Below the pieces are notes generated by a model, which was not told the origin of the DNA, did no database searches, and saw only the letters and a list, made by a program, of their open reading frames with translations. Shown here in pieces: positions 17,337-25,728 of a stretch of 64,000 nucleotides of DNA. The first letter of the stretch is position 1. Every line of letters starts with the position of its first letter. The DNA comes from Nonomuraea africana (GTDB lineage Bacteria > Actinomycetota > Actinomycetes > Streptosporangiales > Streptosporangiaceae), in the NCBI RefSeq assembly GCF_014873535.1, contig NZ_JADBEF010000001.1:9424001-9488000 (forward strand). Direction: 5' to 3'. The position numbers and the translations under genes are program-made.

Positions 17337-17734
17337 TTTCTGCCTCCAGAAGCTCGCGGCCCCCGCCGCTTGGCGCGGTCCGAGTTGTCGAGGGTAGGCG
17401 CGACGGGGCTCAACATAGGGCTTAAAGACCACGAATCACAGCGTCGTGACCATCCAGAGACGGGGGCGTTACTGGAGTCGTTCGGAGTGGAACGCGCCAA
17501 ACACACATAACCGGACACAGTTTGTTATATGACGATATTTCTGGCGAGGTGATCTTTTACCGGCCGGCCGGAAATGGGGGCTCCAGCTTCTCTTTGCTTC
17601 TGTCACACAAGATTGGTTTTGTCGCGTTATGTTCTGCTAGCCGTTCTTATAATGATGTGCTCGAATAACCCGCAGTTGTTGGATTTTCCCAGGAGCCTCA
17701 TCAGGAGGCCCTCCCCTTACTGAGGTTGCGTTCG
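17337..17734. promoter_or_regulatory. Divergent intergenic region with TATAAT box upstream of conservon B
   Basis: This roughly 400-bp region separates the quaternary-amine operon (minus) from conservon B (plus) and is AT-richer than its surroundings from about 17500. It holds a perfect TATAAT at 17648-17653 on the plus strand, notable in such GC-rich DNA, but no good -35 at 17-bp spacing. An ATAAC/GTTAT inverted pair flanks 17508-17530. No gene is seen in it. Confidence 0.45.
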
Positions 17735-20700
17735 GTGAGCAGAAGAACCAGGGCCGACGACGGCGGGTGGCGGTTGCGCAACTGGCGCGTGCGCGCGCGC
17801 CTGGTCGCGCTGATCCTCGTGCCGACCGCCGCCGCCGTGCTGCTGGGCGGCCTGCAGGTCGTCGCCTCCACCGGCGCGGCGGCCGACTACGACCGCGCCA
17901 ACCAGCTGGCCCAGCTCGCCGAACGGGTCGGCGCCCTGAGCCACGAGCTCGGCGCCGAACGCGCCCGCACCTCCTGGTACATCGCGCTCGGCAGGCCCGA
18001 ACGCGGCCTGGACGAGGTGCGCAAGCAGATGAGCAGGACCGACACCGAGGTCGAGAAGGTACGGCAGAGCGCCGTCGTCTTCGGCGCCGACCTCACGGGC
18101 CGCACCGGCGACGAGGTCGAGGCCGTGCTGGCCCGCCTCGAGGACCTCGCCGCGCTGCGCGACCAGGCACTCGAGTCCGACCTGCTGCCCGGCGCCGCGC
18201 TCGGCTCCTACACCGCCGTCATCTCCGACCTGCTCGCCCTCAACGACGAGCTCGGCAAGGGCACCGACGACGAGGAGCTGGCCCGCCAGTCGGCCACGCT
18301 CGACGCCCTGGCTCGCGCCAAGGAGAGCGCCTCGATGCAGCAGGCCCTGCTCACCACCGTGCTGGTGGCCGGCAGGTTCGAGCAGGAACAGCTCAAGGCC
18401 TTCCTCGGCGAGCAGGCCAGTGAGGCCAACGAGCGCAAGGCCTTCGCCGAGGAGGCCACCTCCGACGAGCGCCGCCGGTTCGACGAGGCGGTCAACGGGC
18501 GCCGCGCCGACCGGGCGCGCTTCCTGCGTGAGCTGGTCCTCGACCGGGCCAACGCGGGAGCCCCGCTCAAGGGGCTCGACCTGAGCAAGCCCGACGACGC
18601 GCGCGAATGGTTCGAGGCCGCAGCCGTCGTGGTCGACTCCCTCCGCACCGTCGAGGAACGCCACGCGGCGGGCATCGTCTCCCGCAGCGGCCTGCTGGCC
18701 GCCGAGGAGTCGCAGCGCGCCTACCTCGTCGCGGGAGCGGTGATCGCGCTGCTGCTGGCCATCCTGCTGATCACCACGGGCGTGGCCCGCTCGCTGGTAC
18801 GCCCGCTGCGGCGGCTGCGCAGCGAGGCGCTCGAGATCGCGGGGGATCGGTTGCCCGCCTTCGTCCAGCGGCTGCGCGAGGCCCGCGACGGCGGCCCGCC
18901 CGCCGAGGTCGCGCCCATCGGGGTGTTCTCCAGGGACGAGGTCGGCGAGGTCGCGAGGGCCTTCGACGAGGTGCACCGCGAGGCCGTACGGCTGGCCGGC
19001 GACGAGGCCAAGCTGCGCGCCAACGTCAACGCGATGTTCGTCAACCTCTCGCGCCGCAGCCAGACCCTCGTCGAGCGCCAGCTGTCCCTGATCGAGCGCC
19101 TCGAGCGCGGCGAACGCGACGACAACCGCCTCGGCGACCTGTTCAGGCTCGACCACCTGGCCACCCGCATGCGCCGCAACAGCGAGAACCTCCTGGTCCT
19201 CGCCGGCCAGGAGGCGGCCCGCAAGTGGACCCAGCCGGTCGAGCTCATGGACATCGTGCGGGCCGCGCTGGGCGAGGTGGAGAGCTACGACCGCGTCGTG
19301 AACCAGATGCAGTCGGAGGTCGCGATCGCGGGACAGGCCGTCAACGACACCGTCCACCTGCTGGCCGAGCTGGTGGAGAACGCGGTGTCGTTCTCCTCCA
19401 GCGACACCAAGGTGGCCATCTCCAGCAACCGCATCGACGGCGGCGGGGTCATGATCGCTGTGACCGACAGCGGCATCGGGATGAGCCAGGAGGAGATCGC
19501 GCAGGCGAACTGGCGCCTGGCCAACCCGCCGGTGGTGGACGTGTCGGTGTCGCGGCGCATGGGCCTGTTCGTGGTCGGCAGGCTGGCGCTCAGGCACGAC
19601 ATCCGCGTCCAGCTCCGCCGCCAGGACGCCGGGGGGCTCACGGCGATGGTGCTGATCCCCGAGGCGCTGCTCACCGCGATCCCCGGCCAGCTGCCGGGCC
19701 CCGGTCAGCCCGCGCACGGGCCACACGGGCCACACGGTCAGCCCGCGCACGGCCCGCATGGTCAGCCCGCGCTTGGCCTTCCTGGGCAGCCCGGGCACGG
19801 GCCGCACGGTCAGGCCGCGCACGGCGCTCCCGGGCACGGGCCGCTCGCCACTCATGGCCGGCCGCCCGCTCATGGTCAGCCGCTGGCGCCTGGGCACGCC
19901 TTCGCGCCCGGGCAGCCTCCCGGCGGCCCGGTGGTGCCCGCTCAGGCGGGGCCCATGGCCTACGAGCACCCGTCGCTGGACAACCTGCGGCCCACGCCCA
20001 TGGGCGCGCCGGTGCGCGACAGCCCATCCGGGTTCGACGGCCCACCGGCGTTCGACGGGCCCTCGACCTTCGACAGCGCCGCGCTCTTCGACGGCCCCGG
20101 CACGTACGACAGCCCGCCGGTCGACTGGTTCGCCACCAACGACGCGCCGTCCACGGACCTGTCCGACCGCACCGCGAACGGCCTGCCCCGGCGCGGCGGC
20201 CAGGGTGAGGGGCTCGGCTTCCGGCAGATGCCGGGGCTGGGCGGCTCGCCAGGCCCCTACTCGGGCCAGGCCGACGCCACCAGACCGCTGCCCCGGGTGG
20301 AGAGCTCGTCGCTGGAGACGGGGGACGAGGAGTTCCTGCCGATCTTCGCCGCGGTGGAGTCCAACTGGTTCAAGCGCCCCGACACCACCCTCGAACGTCC
20401 CAAGCCCACGGACGGCGGCCGCCCCCACGAAGGACGGCACGCGCAGGCGGCACCCCCCAGCGGGTCCCCCCAGTCGCCCCAGCAGCCCGACGACGTGTGG
20501 TCCTCGCCCGCCGACGCGGGATGGCAGGCCGCCCGATCGGCAAGCGAGCCGAACAGCGGCGGCCTCACCTCCTCCGGCCTGCCCAAACGCAAGCCGAGGG
20601 CGAACCTGGTGCCGGGTTCGGCCCTCCCGCAGGCGCAGAGTCCCGCGCCGCCCCTGCCACCCGTTTCACCCGACAGGATCCGCAGCAGGCTGGCGAGCTA

Positions 20701-20767
20701 CCAGCAGGGCGTGCGCAAGGGCCGCGCCGAGATCGAGGGCGCGCGCGAGGAGGAGGAACAGCGGTGA
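17735..20767 (+). CDS. cvnA: Conservon B sensor kinase-like protein CvnA
   Basis: This 1010-residue membrane sensor has LRNWRVRARLVALILVPTAAA (first helix), an extracytoplasmic NIT-like domain, a second helix near 328-350, HAMP, LDHLATRMRRNSENLLVLAG and a HATPase domain with N-box ELVENAVSFSS (about 543) and MGLFVVGRLALRHD. The tail carries HGPHGQPA repeats unique to this copy, then EEFLPIFAAVESNWF, SPADAGWQAA, GLPKRKPRANLVPGS and the R-x-R-L-x-SYQQGVRKGR motif. I prefer GTG 17735 (TGAGG nine bases upstream) over TTG 17726. It overlaps cvnB by GTGA. Confidence 0.92.
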   Translation: MSRRTRADDGGWRLRNWRVRARLVALILVPTAAAVLLGGLQVVASTGAAADYDRANQLAQLAERVGALSHELGAERARTSWYIALGRPERGLDEVRKQMSRTDTEVEKVRQSAVVFGADLTGRTGDEVEAVLARLEDLAALRDQALESDLLPGAALGSYTAVISDLLALNDELGKGTDDEELARQSATLDALARAKESASMQQALLTTVLVAGRFEQEQLKAFLGEQASEANERKAFAEEATSDERRRFDEAVNGRRADRARFLRELVLDRANAGAPLKGLDLSKPDDAREWFEAAAVVVDSLRTVEERHAAGIVSRSGLLAAEESQRAYLVAGAVIALLLAILLITTGVARSLVRPLRRLRSEALEIAGDRLPAFVQRLREARDGGPPAEVAPIGVFSRDEVGEVARAFDEVHREAVRLAGDEAKLRANVNAMFVNLSRRSQTLVERQLSLIERLERGERDDNRLGDLFRLDHLATRMRRNSENLLVLAGQEAARKWTQPVELMDIVRAALGEVESYDRVVNQMQSEVAIAGQAVNDTVHLLAELVENAVSFSSSDTKVAISSNRIDGGGVMIAVTDSGIGMSQEEIAQANWRLANPPVVDVSVSRRMGLFVVGRLALRHDIRVQLRRQDAGGLTAMVLIPEALLTAIPGQLPGPGQPAHGPHGPHGQPAHGPHGQPALGLPGQPGHGPHGQAAHGAPGHGPLATHGRPPAHGQPLAPGHAFAPGQPPGGPVVPAQAGPMAYEHPSLDNLRPTPMGAPVRDSPSGFDGPPAFDGPSTFDSAALFDGPGTYDSPPVDWFATNDAPSTDLSDRTANGLPRRGGQGEGLGFRQMPGLGGSPGPYSGQADATRPLPRVESSSLETGDEEFLPIFAAVESNWFKRPDTTLERPKPTDGGRPHEGRHAQAAPPSGSPQSPQQPDDVWSSPADAGWQAARSASEPNSGGLTSSGLPKRKPRANLVPGSALPQAQSPAPPLPPVSPDRIRSRLASYQQGVRKGRAEIEGAREEEEQR

Positions 20768-21186
20768 ACGAGTTGAGCCAGGCGGCCAGGGATGTCAACT
20801 GGCTGGTCAGCGGCTTCGTCGAGGAGGTGCCAGGCGTCGCGCACGCCGTGGTGGTCTCCGCCGACGGGTTGCCGATGGCGTTCTCGAGGGGCTTCCCCAA
20901 GGACCGGGCCGACCAGCTCGCCGCCGTGGCCGCAGGACTGGTCAGCCTGGTGCAGGGCGCCGCGCGGGTCTTCGAGGCCGGCGGCGTCACCCAGACGGTC
21001 GTGGAGATGCAACGAGGGCTGATGCTGGTCATGAACATCAGCGACGGGTCGTGCCTGGCCGTGCTGGCCGCGCCCGACTGCGACATGGGCCTGGTCGCCT
21101 ATCAGATGACGGTTCTGGTCGAGCGGGCGGGCCAGGTGCTCACGCCCGCCGTGCGGGCGGAACTGTCCTCAGCGCGTCCCTGGTGA
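20764..21186 (+). CDS. cvnB: Conservon B roadblock/LC7 protein CvnB
   Basis: This 140-residue roadblock-domain protein overlaps cvnA by four bases (GTGA). It has VNWLVSGFVEEVPGVAHAVVVSADGLPMAF and DQLAAVAAGLVSLVQGAARVFEAGG. Compared with the other three copies the N-terminal helix differs (LVSGFVEE instead of LITDFV), which may matter for pairing with its own CvnA. The C-terminal VLTPAVRAEL is shared. Confidence 0.93.
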   Translation: MNELSQAARDVNWLVSGFVEEVPGVAHAVVVSADGLPMAFSRGFPKDRADQLAAVAAGLVSLVQGAARVFEAGGVTQTVVEMQRGLMLVMNISDGSCLAVLAAPDCDMGLVAYQMTVLVERAGQVLTPAVRAELSSARPW

Positions 21187-21198
21187 TGGGAGAGCATC

Positions 21199-21684
21199 GT
21201 GGCCACGTGGAATGACGGCCCCCCTTACGGGCACGGGGCGCCGCCCTCTCCGAACTACGGGGCGCCGCCGTCCCCGAACTACGGGGAGCCGCCCTCTCCG
21301 AACTACGGGGCGCCGCCGTCCCCGAACTACGGGGAGCCCCCGCAGGAGGAGCGCAGCTCCCTGGTGCGGATGTACTCCCTCACCGGCGGGCGTACCGCGC
21401 CGCGCACGAACCTGGCCATGGAGGCGCTGGTCTCCTCGGCGACCTCGGCCCAGCTCGGCCTGAACCACACCCGCGAATACCGGGCCATCAGCGAGCTGTG
21501 CCGGCAGGTCAGGTCCGTCGCGGAGGTGTCGGCGCTGCTGGCCATCCCCCTCGGGGTGGCCAGGGTGCTGATCGCGGACATGGAGGCGGAAGGGCTCGTC
21601 CGGATCTACCAGCCCCAGCTGGACGCCGGCATGCCGAACAGGAACCTGCTGGAAAGGGTGCTCAGTGGACTTCGCAGGCTCTAG
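21199..21684 (+). CDS. cvnC: Conservon B DUF742 protein CvnC with proline-rich N-terminal repeats
   Basis: This 161-residue DUF742 protein has an N-terminal extension absent from its paralogues, made of four to five GAPPSPNY/GEPPSPNY octapeptides (about residues 13-45). The core is LVRMYSLTGGRTAPRTNLAMEAL, AEVSALLAIPLGVARVLIADMEAEGLVRIYQP and LERVLSGLRRL. Most paralogues read RPYAVTGG where this has RMYSLTGG. GTG 21199 has GGGAGAG upstream. Its last 20 bases overlap a short leader frame instead of cvnD itself. Confidence 0.92.
   Translation: MATWNDGPPYGHGAPPSPNYGAPPSPNYGEPPSPNYGAPPSPNYGEPPQEERSSLVRMYSLTGGRTAPRTNLAMEALVSSATSAQLGLNHTREYRAISELCRQVRSVAEVSALLAIPLGVARVLIADMEAEGLVRIYQPQLDAGMPNRNLLERVLSGLRRL
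21235..21338 (+). repeat. 24-bp tandem repeat inside cvnC of conservon B
   Basis: Four 24-bp units at 21235-21258, 21259-21282, 21283-21306 and 21307-21330, plus a partial unit, each encode GAPPSPNY or GEPPSPNY. Units 2 and 4 are identical, as expected for expansion by slippage or unequal exchange. The repeat keeps frame, so its length may vary between strains without inactivating the gene. Confidence 0.9.
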
Positions 21685-21754
21685 CCACAGGAAACATGCA
21701 AAATTGACCGCCATCGCCTGCCTCAGCGGTCACGAACCTCACATGGTGGTCTGA
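21665..21754 (+). CDS. Small conserved leader ORF between cvnC and cvnD (conservon B)
   Basis: This 29-residue frame starts at a GTG inside the cvnC 3' end, exactly where cvnD starts in conservons A and D (VDFAGSS). It then diverges and ends at TGA 21752-21754, overlapping the cvnD ATG (TGATG). Conservon C has the equivalent frame with LTAIACLS and EPH conserved. The start position and stop-start overlap favour translational coupling from cvnC to cvnD. Whether the peptide matters or only its translation is unknown. The same DNA forms a hairpin. Confidence 0.5.
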   Translation: MDFAGSSHRKHAKLTAIACLSGHEPHMVV

Positions 21755-21772
21755 TGAGCATGCTTCCTGTGG
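21685..21772 (+). ncRNA. Candidate structured RNA over the cvnD start (conservon B)
   Basis: The outer arms are CCACAGGAAACATGC (21685-21699) and GCATGCTTCCTGTGG (21758-21772), pairing at 14 of 15 positions. The inner arms are GACCGCCA (21706-21713) and TGGTGGTC (21744-21751), fully paired with one G-U. The cvnD ATG at 21754 lies between the inner and outer right arms, and the GGTGG that would act as its ribosome site is in the inner stem. The same architecture recurs in conservon C with compensatory changes. It probably gates cvnD translation; this is inferred. Confidence 0.65.
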
Positions 21773-22338
21773 AAGGTGGGCTCACCTCGACGAAGATCGT
21801 GGTGGCGGGCGGTTTCGGCGTCGGCAAGACGACGTTCGTGGGCGCGGTGTCGGAGATCCTGCCACTGACCACCGAGGCGGTCATGACGAACGCCTCGGCG
21901 GGGGTGGACGATCTCAGCCTCACCCCCGACAAGACGACCACCACGGTGGCCATGGACTTCGGCAGGGTCTCGCTCGACCGCGACCTGATCCTCTATCTGT
22001 TCGGCACGCCGGGCCAGCACCGGTTCTGGTTCATGTGGGACGACCTGGTGCGCGGCGCGATCGGGGCGATCGTGCTGGTCGACACCCGCAGGCTGGCCGA
22101 CAGCTTCCCCGCCATCGACTACTTCGAGGAGGCGAAGCTGCCGTTCGTGATCGGGCTCAACGGGTGGAACGGGAAGTTCCAGCACGCCGAGAACGAGGTG
22201 CGCGACGCGCTCACGCTGCCCTCGCCGGTGCCGATCGTGCGCACCGACGCCCGCTCCCGCGAGGCGGTCAAGAGCACGCTCATCACGCTGGTCGAGCATG
22301 CCCTGACCGTCCGCTCCGCCTACGGCCCCGCCTACTGA
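21754..22338 (+). CDS. cvnD: Conservon B small GTPase CvnD
   Basis: This 194-residue MglA/Ras-like GTPase has P-loop GGFGVGKTTFVGAVSEI (about 17-33), LFGTPGQHRFWFMWDDLVRG, and NGWNG at the G4 position. The start ATG 21754 is imposed by a stop codon in the upstream VDFAGSS frame, unlike conservons A and D. Codons 2-7 form the right arm of the hairpin. It is nearly identical in nucleotide sequence to conservon C cvnD over the central 200 bases. It converges on the SIS-domain gene with only 7 bp between stops. Confidence 0.94.
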   Translation: MSMLPVEGGLTSTKIVVAGGFGVGKTTFVGAVSEILPLTTEAVMTNASAGVDDLSLTPDKTTTTVAMDFGRVSLDRDLILYLFGTPGQHRFWFMWDDLVRGAIGAIVLVDTRRLADSFPAIDYFEEAKLPFVIGLNGWNGKFQHAENEVRDALTLPSPVPIVRTDARSREAVKSTLITLVEHALTVRSAYGPAY

Positions 22339-22345
22339 GCCGACG

Positions 22346-23299
22346 TCAGGCGGCGCGCCACCAGTGGGCCGCGACCAGCTCGGCGACGAGGGTCTCGGTC
22401 AGCAGGGCGACGTCGGGGTCCTGGTCGTGCCGGTAGCGGACCGAGCCGCGCTCGCCCTCCACGTGGCCGCCGACCGTGAGGACGGTGGAGCCCCGCTGCG
22501 TGATCCAGTCCATGGCCTGCGCGTCGTAGGCCGAGCCGGGGAACAGCAGCGCCCGGTAGGAGAGGGTCTTGGTGAGGTAGACGTCCACGTGCGACCAGTC
22601 CCCGCTCTCGCAGGCGTCGGCGGGGCGGCGCGGACCCTCGCGGACCATCAGCGCCGACTGCTCGGCCGACGACAACCGCTCGGCCGGGGCGACTGCGTAG
22701 ACGCCGTGCGGCCCTTCGAGCAGCTCGAGGGCCCGCGGCAGCCACTCATCGCGCCGGTCGAGCAGGTCCGAGGTGGCCTCCGCGGCCAGCCGTACCAGCG
22801 CGGGGAGGTCGCGCCCCGCACCGGTGAGGTCCGACTCCATCGCCAGCAGGTGGACCAGCGTGTGCTGGAAGGTACGGCAGGCCACGCCGCCGCGCTCCTC
22901 TCCCGCCAGCATCGGGACGACCTGATCGGCCCCCTCGGTGATCGCCGAGCCTGGCACGTTGGTGAGGGCCACGACGGGGGAAGGCCCACCGGCGTAGCGG
23001 GCGAGGGCGTCGAGCGTCTCCCTGCTCCCGCCGGTCGCCGAGATCGGCACGACGAGCGTCTCGGGGCCGGCCGGGAAGGTGGCGGCCGCCGAGCCGTACT
23101 CGGCGTAGGCGTCGAAGCCTCTGGCGCGCAGGCGCAGGGCGGCCACGCCCGCGGCGTAGCGGGAGCTGCCCATGCCGAGGAAGACCACCCGCCTGACGCT
23201 CTCGGGCAGCGGCGGGCGCTCCTTCTCCAGCCAGGCGGCCAGCTCGGTGAGGGCGGCGGGCTTGGCCTCCAGGTCCGCCTGGAAGAGTTCGGGGTTCAC
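22346..23299 (-). CDS. SIS-domain sugar isomerase-like protein
   Basis: This 317-residue protein has two sugar-isomerase (SIS) half-domains: RRVVFLGMGSSRYAAGVAALRLRARG with ETLVVPISATGGSRETLDALA near the N-terminus, and GDWSHVDVYLTKTLSYRALLF with VGGHVEGERG later. It resembles the isomerase half of GlmS and AgaS-type enzymes, which interconvert aminosugar and ketose phosphates. The glutaminase half is absent. GTG 23299 overlaps the kinase stop (GTGA). Paired with a sugar kinase, it may convert glucosamine 6-phosphate to fructose 6-phosphate; this is inference. Confidence 0.8.
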   Translation of the reverse strand: MNPELFQADLEAKPAALTELAAWLEKERPPLPESVRRVVFLGMGSSRYAAGVAALRLRARGFDAYAEYGSAAATFPAGPETLVVPISATGGSRETLDALARYAGGPSPVVALTNVPGSAITEGADQVVPMLAGEERGGVACRTFQHTLVHLLAMESDLTGAGRDLPALVRLAAEATSDLLDRRDEWLPRALELLEGPHGVYAVAPAERLSSAEQSALMVREGPRRPADACESGDWSHVDVYLTKTLSYRALLFPGSAYDAQAMDWITQRGSTVLTVGGHVEGERGSVRYRHDQDPDVALLTETLVAELVAAHWWRAA

Positions 23300-24501
23300 G
23301 TGGTCTCCTCGGTGAAGCGGGTGCGCAGCACGCCCATCGGGGCGTAGCGCCAGCGGGGCAGATGGCGGGCGGAGTAGATCAGCTCGCGGCACTCCTGCTC
23401 GATCTCGAACGGGCCGATCAGCCGCTCGTCCAGCAGCTCCGGCCGGCCGCCCGCGCGCAGGCCCGCACGGTAGGCGGTCAGCAGCGTCTCGCGGGCGGTC
23501 GCGGCCCACGTGGCGGCGGCCGAGGGGGCGGCGCCCCTGCGCTTGATCGCCACCTGGGCCACGTGCTCGAGGCTGGTGGTGAGCTGGGCGACGTCACGGG
23601 CGGCAGGCTGGTACGGCTCGGCCTCGGCGACCGTGGGGTTGCCGTCGAAGTCGATCACGGCGTAGCCGTCGCGCCACCGCAGGATCTGTCCCACGTGGAG
23701 GTCGCCGTGGATACGGATCGTGGTGTGGTCGGCGGCCGCGGCCAGCGGCTTCAGTTCCGCCTCGAGAGCGCCGGCGTGCGCCCGCAGCCACGCTCCGTCC
23801 GCCCCGTCGGTGAGCTCGAGCGCCTCCCCGAGCGCGCCGACCGCCCTGCCGAAGAGAGCCGCGGCGGAGAGAGCGGCGGTGGAAGGACCGGTGCTGGAAG
23901 GGCCGACGGTGGAGGGGAGGGTGGCGAGAGCGAGATGCAGGTCGGCGGCGAGCCGCCCCAGCGTGGTGGCGAAGGCGGTGCGGCCGGCCTCGGCCTCGTC
24001 CACGCACCACTCCCATCCGTCCCGCGCCTCCGGGAGGTATCCGGTGACCAGGGCGAGCAGCCGCTCCGTCCCCGAGGGGCCGGCCACGGTGAGAGCCGCG
24101 TACGGCGGCGCCGTGTGCCGGAAGCCGACCTCGGTGAGATGCGCGAAGGCGGCGAGCGTCGGATGGGGGAGCGGCGCGGGAACGGTCAGCCACTTCACCA
24201 CCACCCGCTCGCCCACGACCACCGAGTGGTTGGTCTGGTCGGCGTCGATCCCGCGCTCCTGCCAGGCGGGTTCCCCCTGGTGAGGGCCGTCGGGCAGCGG
24301 GAGGTAGCGGCGCAGGGAGAATGGCGGGGGCACGGGAGAGCGCAGGGCGGCGAGGAACGCCGACGTGCGGCCGTCTCCCGCGCGGGGGACGGCGGTGTCC
24401 TCCCGATCGGTGACGGGCGTCTCACCCAGCGAGAGCAATTGCTCCCAAATTGAATCGCGATTCAACAACGGGATCAAACTTCCTGGTGACAATGTCCGCA
24501 A
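23296..24501 (-). CDS. Maltokinase-like / glucosamine kinase-like sugar kinase
   Basis: This protein of up to 401 residues belongs to the aminoglycoside-phosphotransferase/maltokinase fold. The catalytic loop IRIHGDLHVGQILRW and metal-binding AVIDFDGNP are intact, and VVVKWL supplies the ATP-binding Lys. The N-terminal cap resembles trehalose-linked maltokinases and the actinobacterial glucosamine kinases (GlcNK family), which often sit beside a SIS isomerase as here. ATG 24501 is only one option: the frame overlaps a palindromic operator (24450-24465), so the true start may be downstream. Substrate is uncertain between glucosamine and maltose-like sugars. Confidence 0.75.
   Translation of the reverse strand: MRTLSPGSLIPLLNRDSIWEQLLSLGETPVTDREDTAVPRAGDGRTSAFLAALRSPVPPPFSLRRYLPLPDGPHQGEPAWQERGIDADQTNHSVVVGERVVVKWLTVPAPLPHPTLAAFAHLTEVGFRHTAPPYAALTVAGPSGTERLLALVTGYLPEARDGWEWCVDEAEAGRTAFATTLGRLAADLHLALATLPSTVGPSSTGPSTAALSAAALFGRAVGALGEALELTDGADGAWLRAHAGALEAELKPLAAAADHTTIRIHGDLHVGQILRWRDGYAVIDFDGNPTVAEAEPYQPAARDVAQLTTSLEHVAQVAIKRRGAAPSAAATWAATARETLLTAYRAGLRAGGRPELLDERLIGPFEIEQECRELIYSARHLPRWRYAPMGVLRTRFTEETT
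24450..24465. promoter_or_regulatory. 16-bp perfect palindrome, operator shared with the TetR locus at 29.06 kb
   Basis: TTGAATCGCGATTCAA is a perfect 16-bp palindrome 142 bp upstream of the polyamine-type binding-protein start and close to the start of the divergent kinase gene. A near-identical site (TTGAATCGCAATTCAA) lies between the TetR gene and the glycosyltransferase gene. Repetition of such an AT-rich palindrome at both ends of one locus points to a common TetR operator. Confidence 0.75.
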
Positions 24502-24607
24502 AAGTCTTGCTCATGTTGATGTTGGCTGCAACACTCCTGCTTTGGTCTGCAGTGCCCGGTTGGTCGCGAGACCCCTCGTACATCTGAATCTAGAAGGAGT
24601 AGCGGCC

Positions 24608-25726
24608 GTGTCCCGTATCCGGTACACCCGTCGTCTTCCGGTCGTCGTGGTGGCGGCCGGACTCGCGCTCGCCGTCGCGGCGTGTGGCGGCGAGTCGTCG
24701 ACCGACAGCGCCAAACCAGCACCGAGCGCTGCGGCGCAGCTGGACGCCAAGGCCGACCTGTCCAAGCAGAGTCTCACGGTGACGGTCTGGCCGGGCTACA
24801 CGCCCAAGGAGCTGGCCGACAAGGCCAAGGCCAAGCTCGGCATCAGCAAGGTCGACATCACCGAGCACGACACCAACGAGACCGCGATGACGAAGCTGAC
24901 CACCCAGGGCGGCGAGAGCATCGACGTGGCGTTCGTCTCGGGACAGTATGCCCAGGCGCTCAACGAGCAGGGGCTGCTGGAGCCGATCCACGCCGAGCTG
25001 ATCCCGAACCTCAGCAACCTCTACCCCGAGGCCACGCAGCTCTCCTACGACAAGGGCAACAAGTTCTCGGTGCCCTACACCTGGGGCACCACCGGCATCT
25101 GCTACCGCAGCGACCTGGTCAAGGCCGAGCCGAAGAGCTGGAAGGACATCCTGACCCCGCCGGAGTGGGCCGACAAGAAGGTCTCGATGATGACCACCGA
25201 GCGCTGGCTGGCCCTGCCCGCGCTCAAGGTGCTGCGCTACTCGGTCAACACCGACAAGGACGAGGAACTCGCCAAGGCCAAGGAGCTGCTGCTCGCGGCC
25301 AAGCCGCACGTGATCTACGACGACGTCACCTTCGGACAGAAGCTGCAGTCGGGCGAGACCGTGATGGCCGAGGCGTGGGACGGCTGGTGCCCGACCACGG
25401 ACCCGAAGAAGAACATCAAGTTCGTCGTCCCGAGCGAGGGCAGCGACCTCTGGGTGGACACCATGGTGATCATGAAGTCCTCCAAGAACAAGGAGGCCGC
25501 GCACGCTCTGATCAACTACATCCTCGATCCCGAGATCCACAGCTGGGCGGCCACGAACATCAACTACAAGGTGCCCAACAAGGCGGCCATGGACAAGGTC
25601 GAGAAGCCCGAGGGTTCACTGCTCGGCATCTCCCCCGCCGAGTTGCTGCAGGGTGAGTCGATCATCGACCTGGGTGAGGCGTCGGCCAAGTACACCCGCC
25701 TGTCGACCGAGGTCGCGGCCAAGTAG
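24608..25726 (+). CDS. Spermidine/putrescine-type ABC substrate-binding lipoprotein (PotD-like)
   Basis: This 372-residue PotD/PotF-class binding protein has a lipoprotein signal ending LAVAAC (lipidated Cys about residue 25). The mature domain has LTVTVWPGYTPKELADKAKAK, FSVPYTWGTTGICYRSDLV, and MAEAWDGWC, consistent with the polyamine class. The VPYTWGTTG segment is diagnostic of PotD-like proteins. I chose GTG 24608 because GAAGGAG lies 8 bases upstream and the signal peptide is then normal. It is first in an SBP-permease-permease-ATPase operon. Confidence 0.92.
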   Translation: MSRIRYTRRLPVVVVAAGLALAVAACGGESSTDSAKPAPSAAAQLDAKADLSKQSLTVTVWPGYTPKELADKAKAKLGISKVDITEHDTNETAMTKLTTQGGESIDVAFVSGQYAQALNEQGLLEPIHAELIPNLSNLYPEATQLSYDKGNKFSVPYTWGTTGICYRSDLVKAEPKSWKDILTPPEWADKKVSMMTTERWLALPALKVLRYSVNTDKDEELAKAKELLLAAKPHVIYDDVTFGQKLQSGETVMAEAWDGWCPTTDPKKNIKFVVPSEGSDLWVDTMVIMKSSKNKEAAHALINYILDPEIHSWAATNINYKVPNKAAMDKVEKPEGSLLGISPAELLQGESIIDLGEASAKYTRLSTEVAAK

Positions 25727-25728
25727 CG

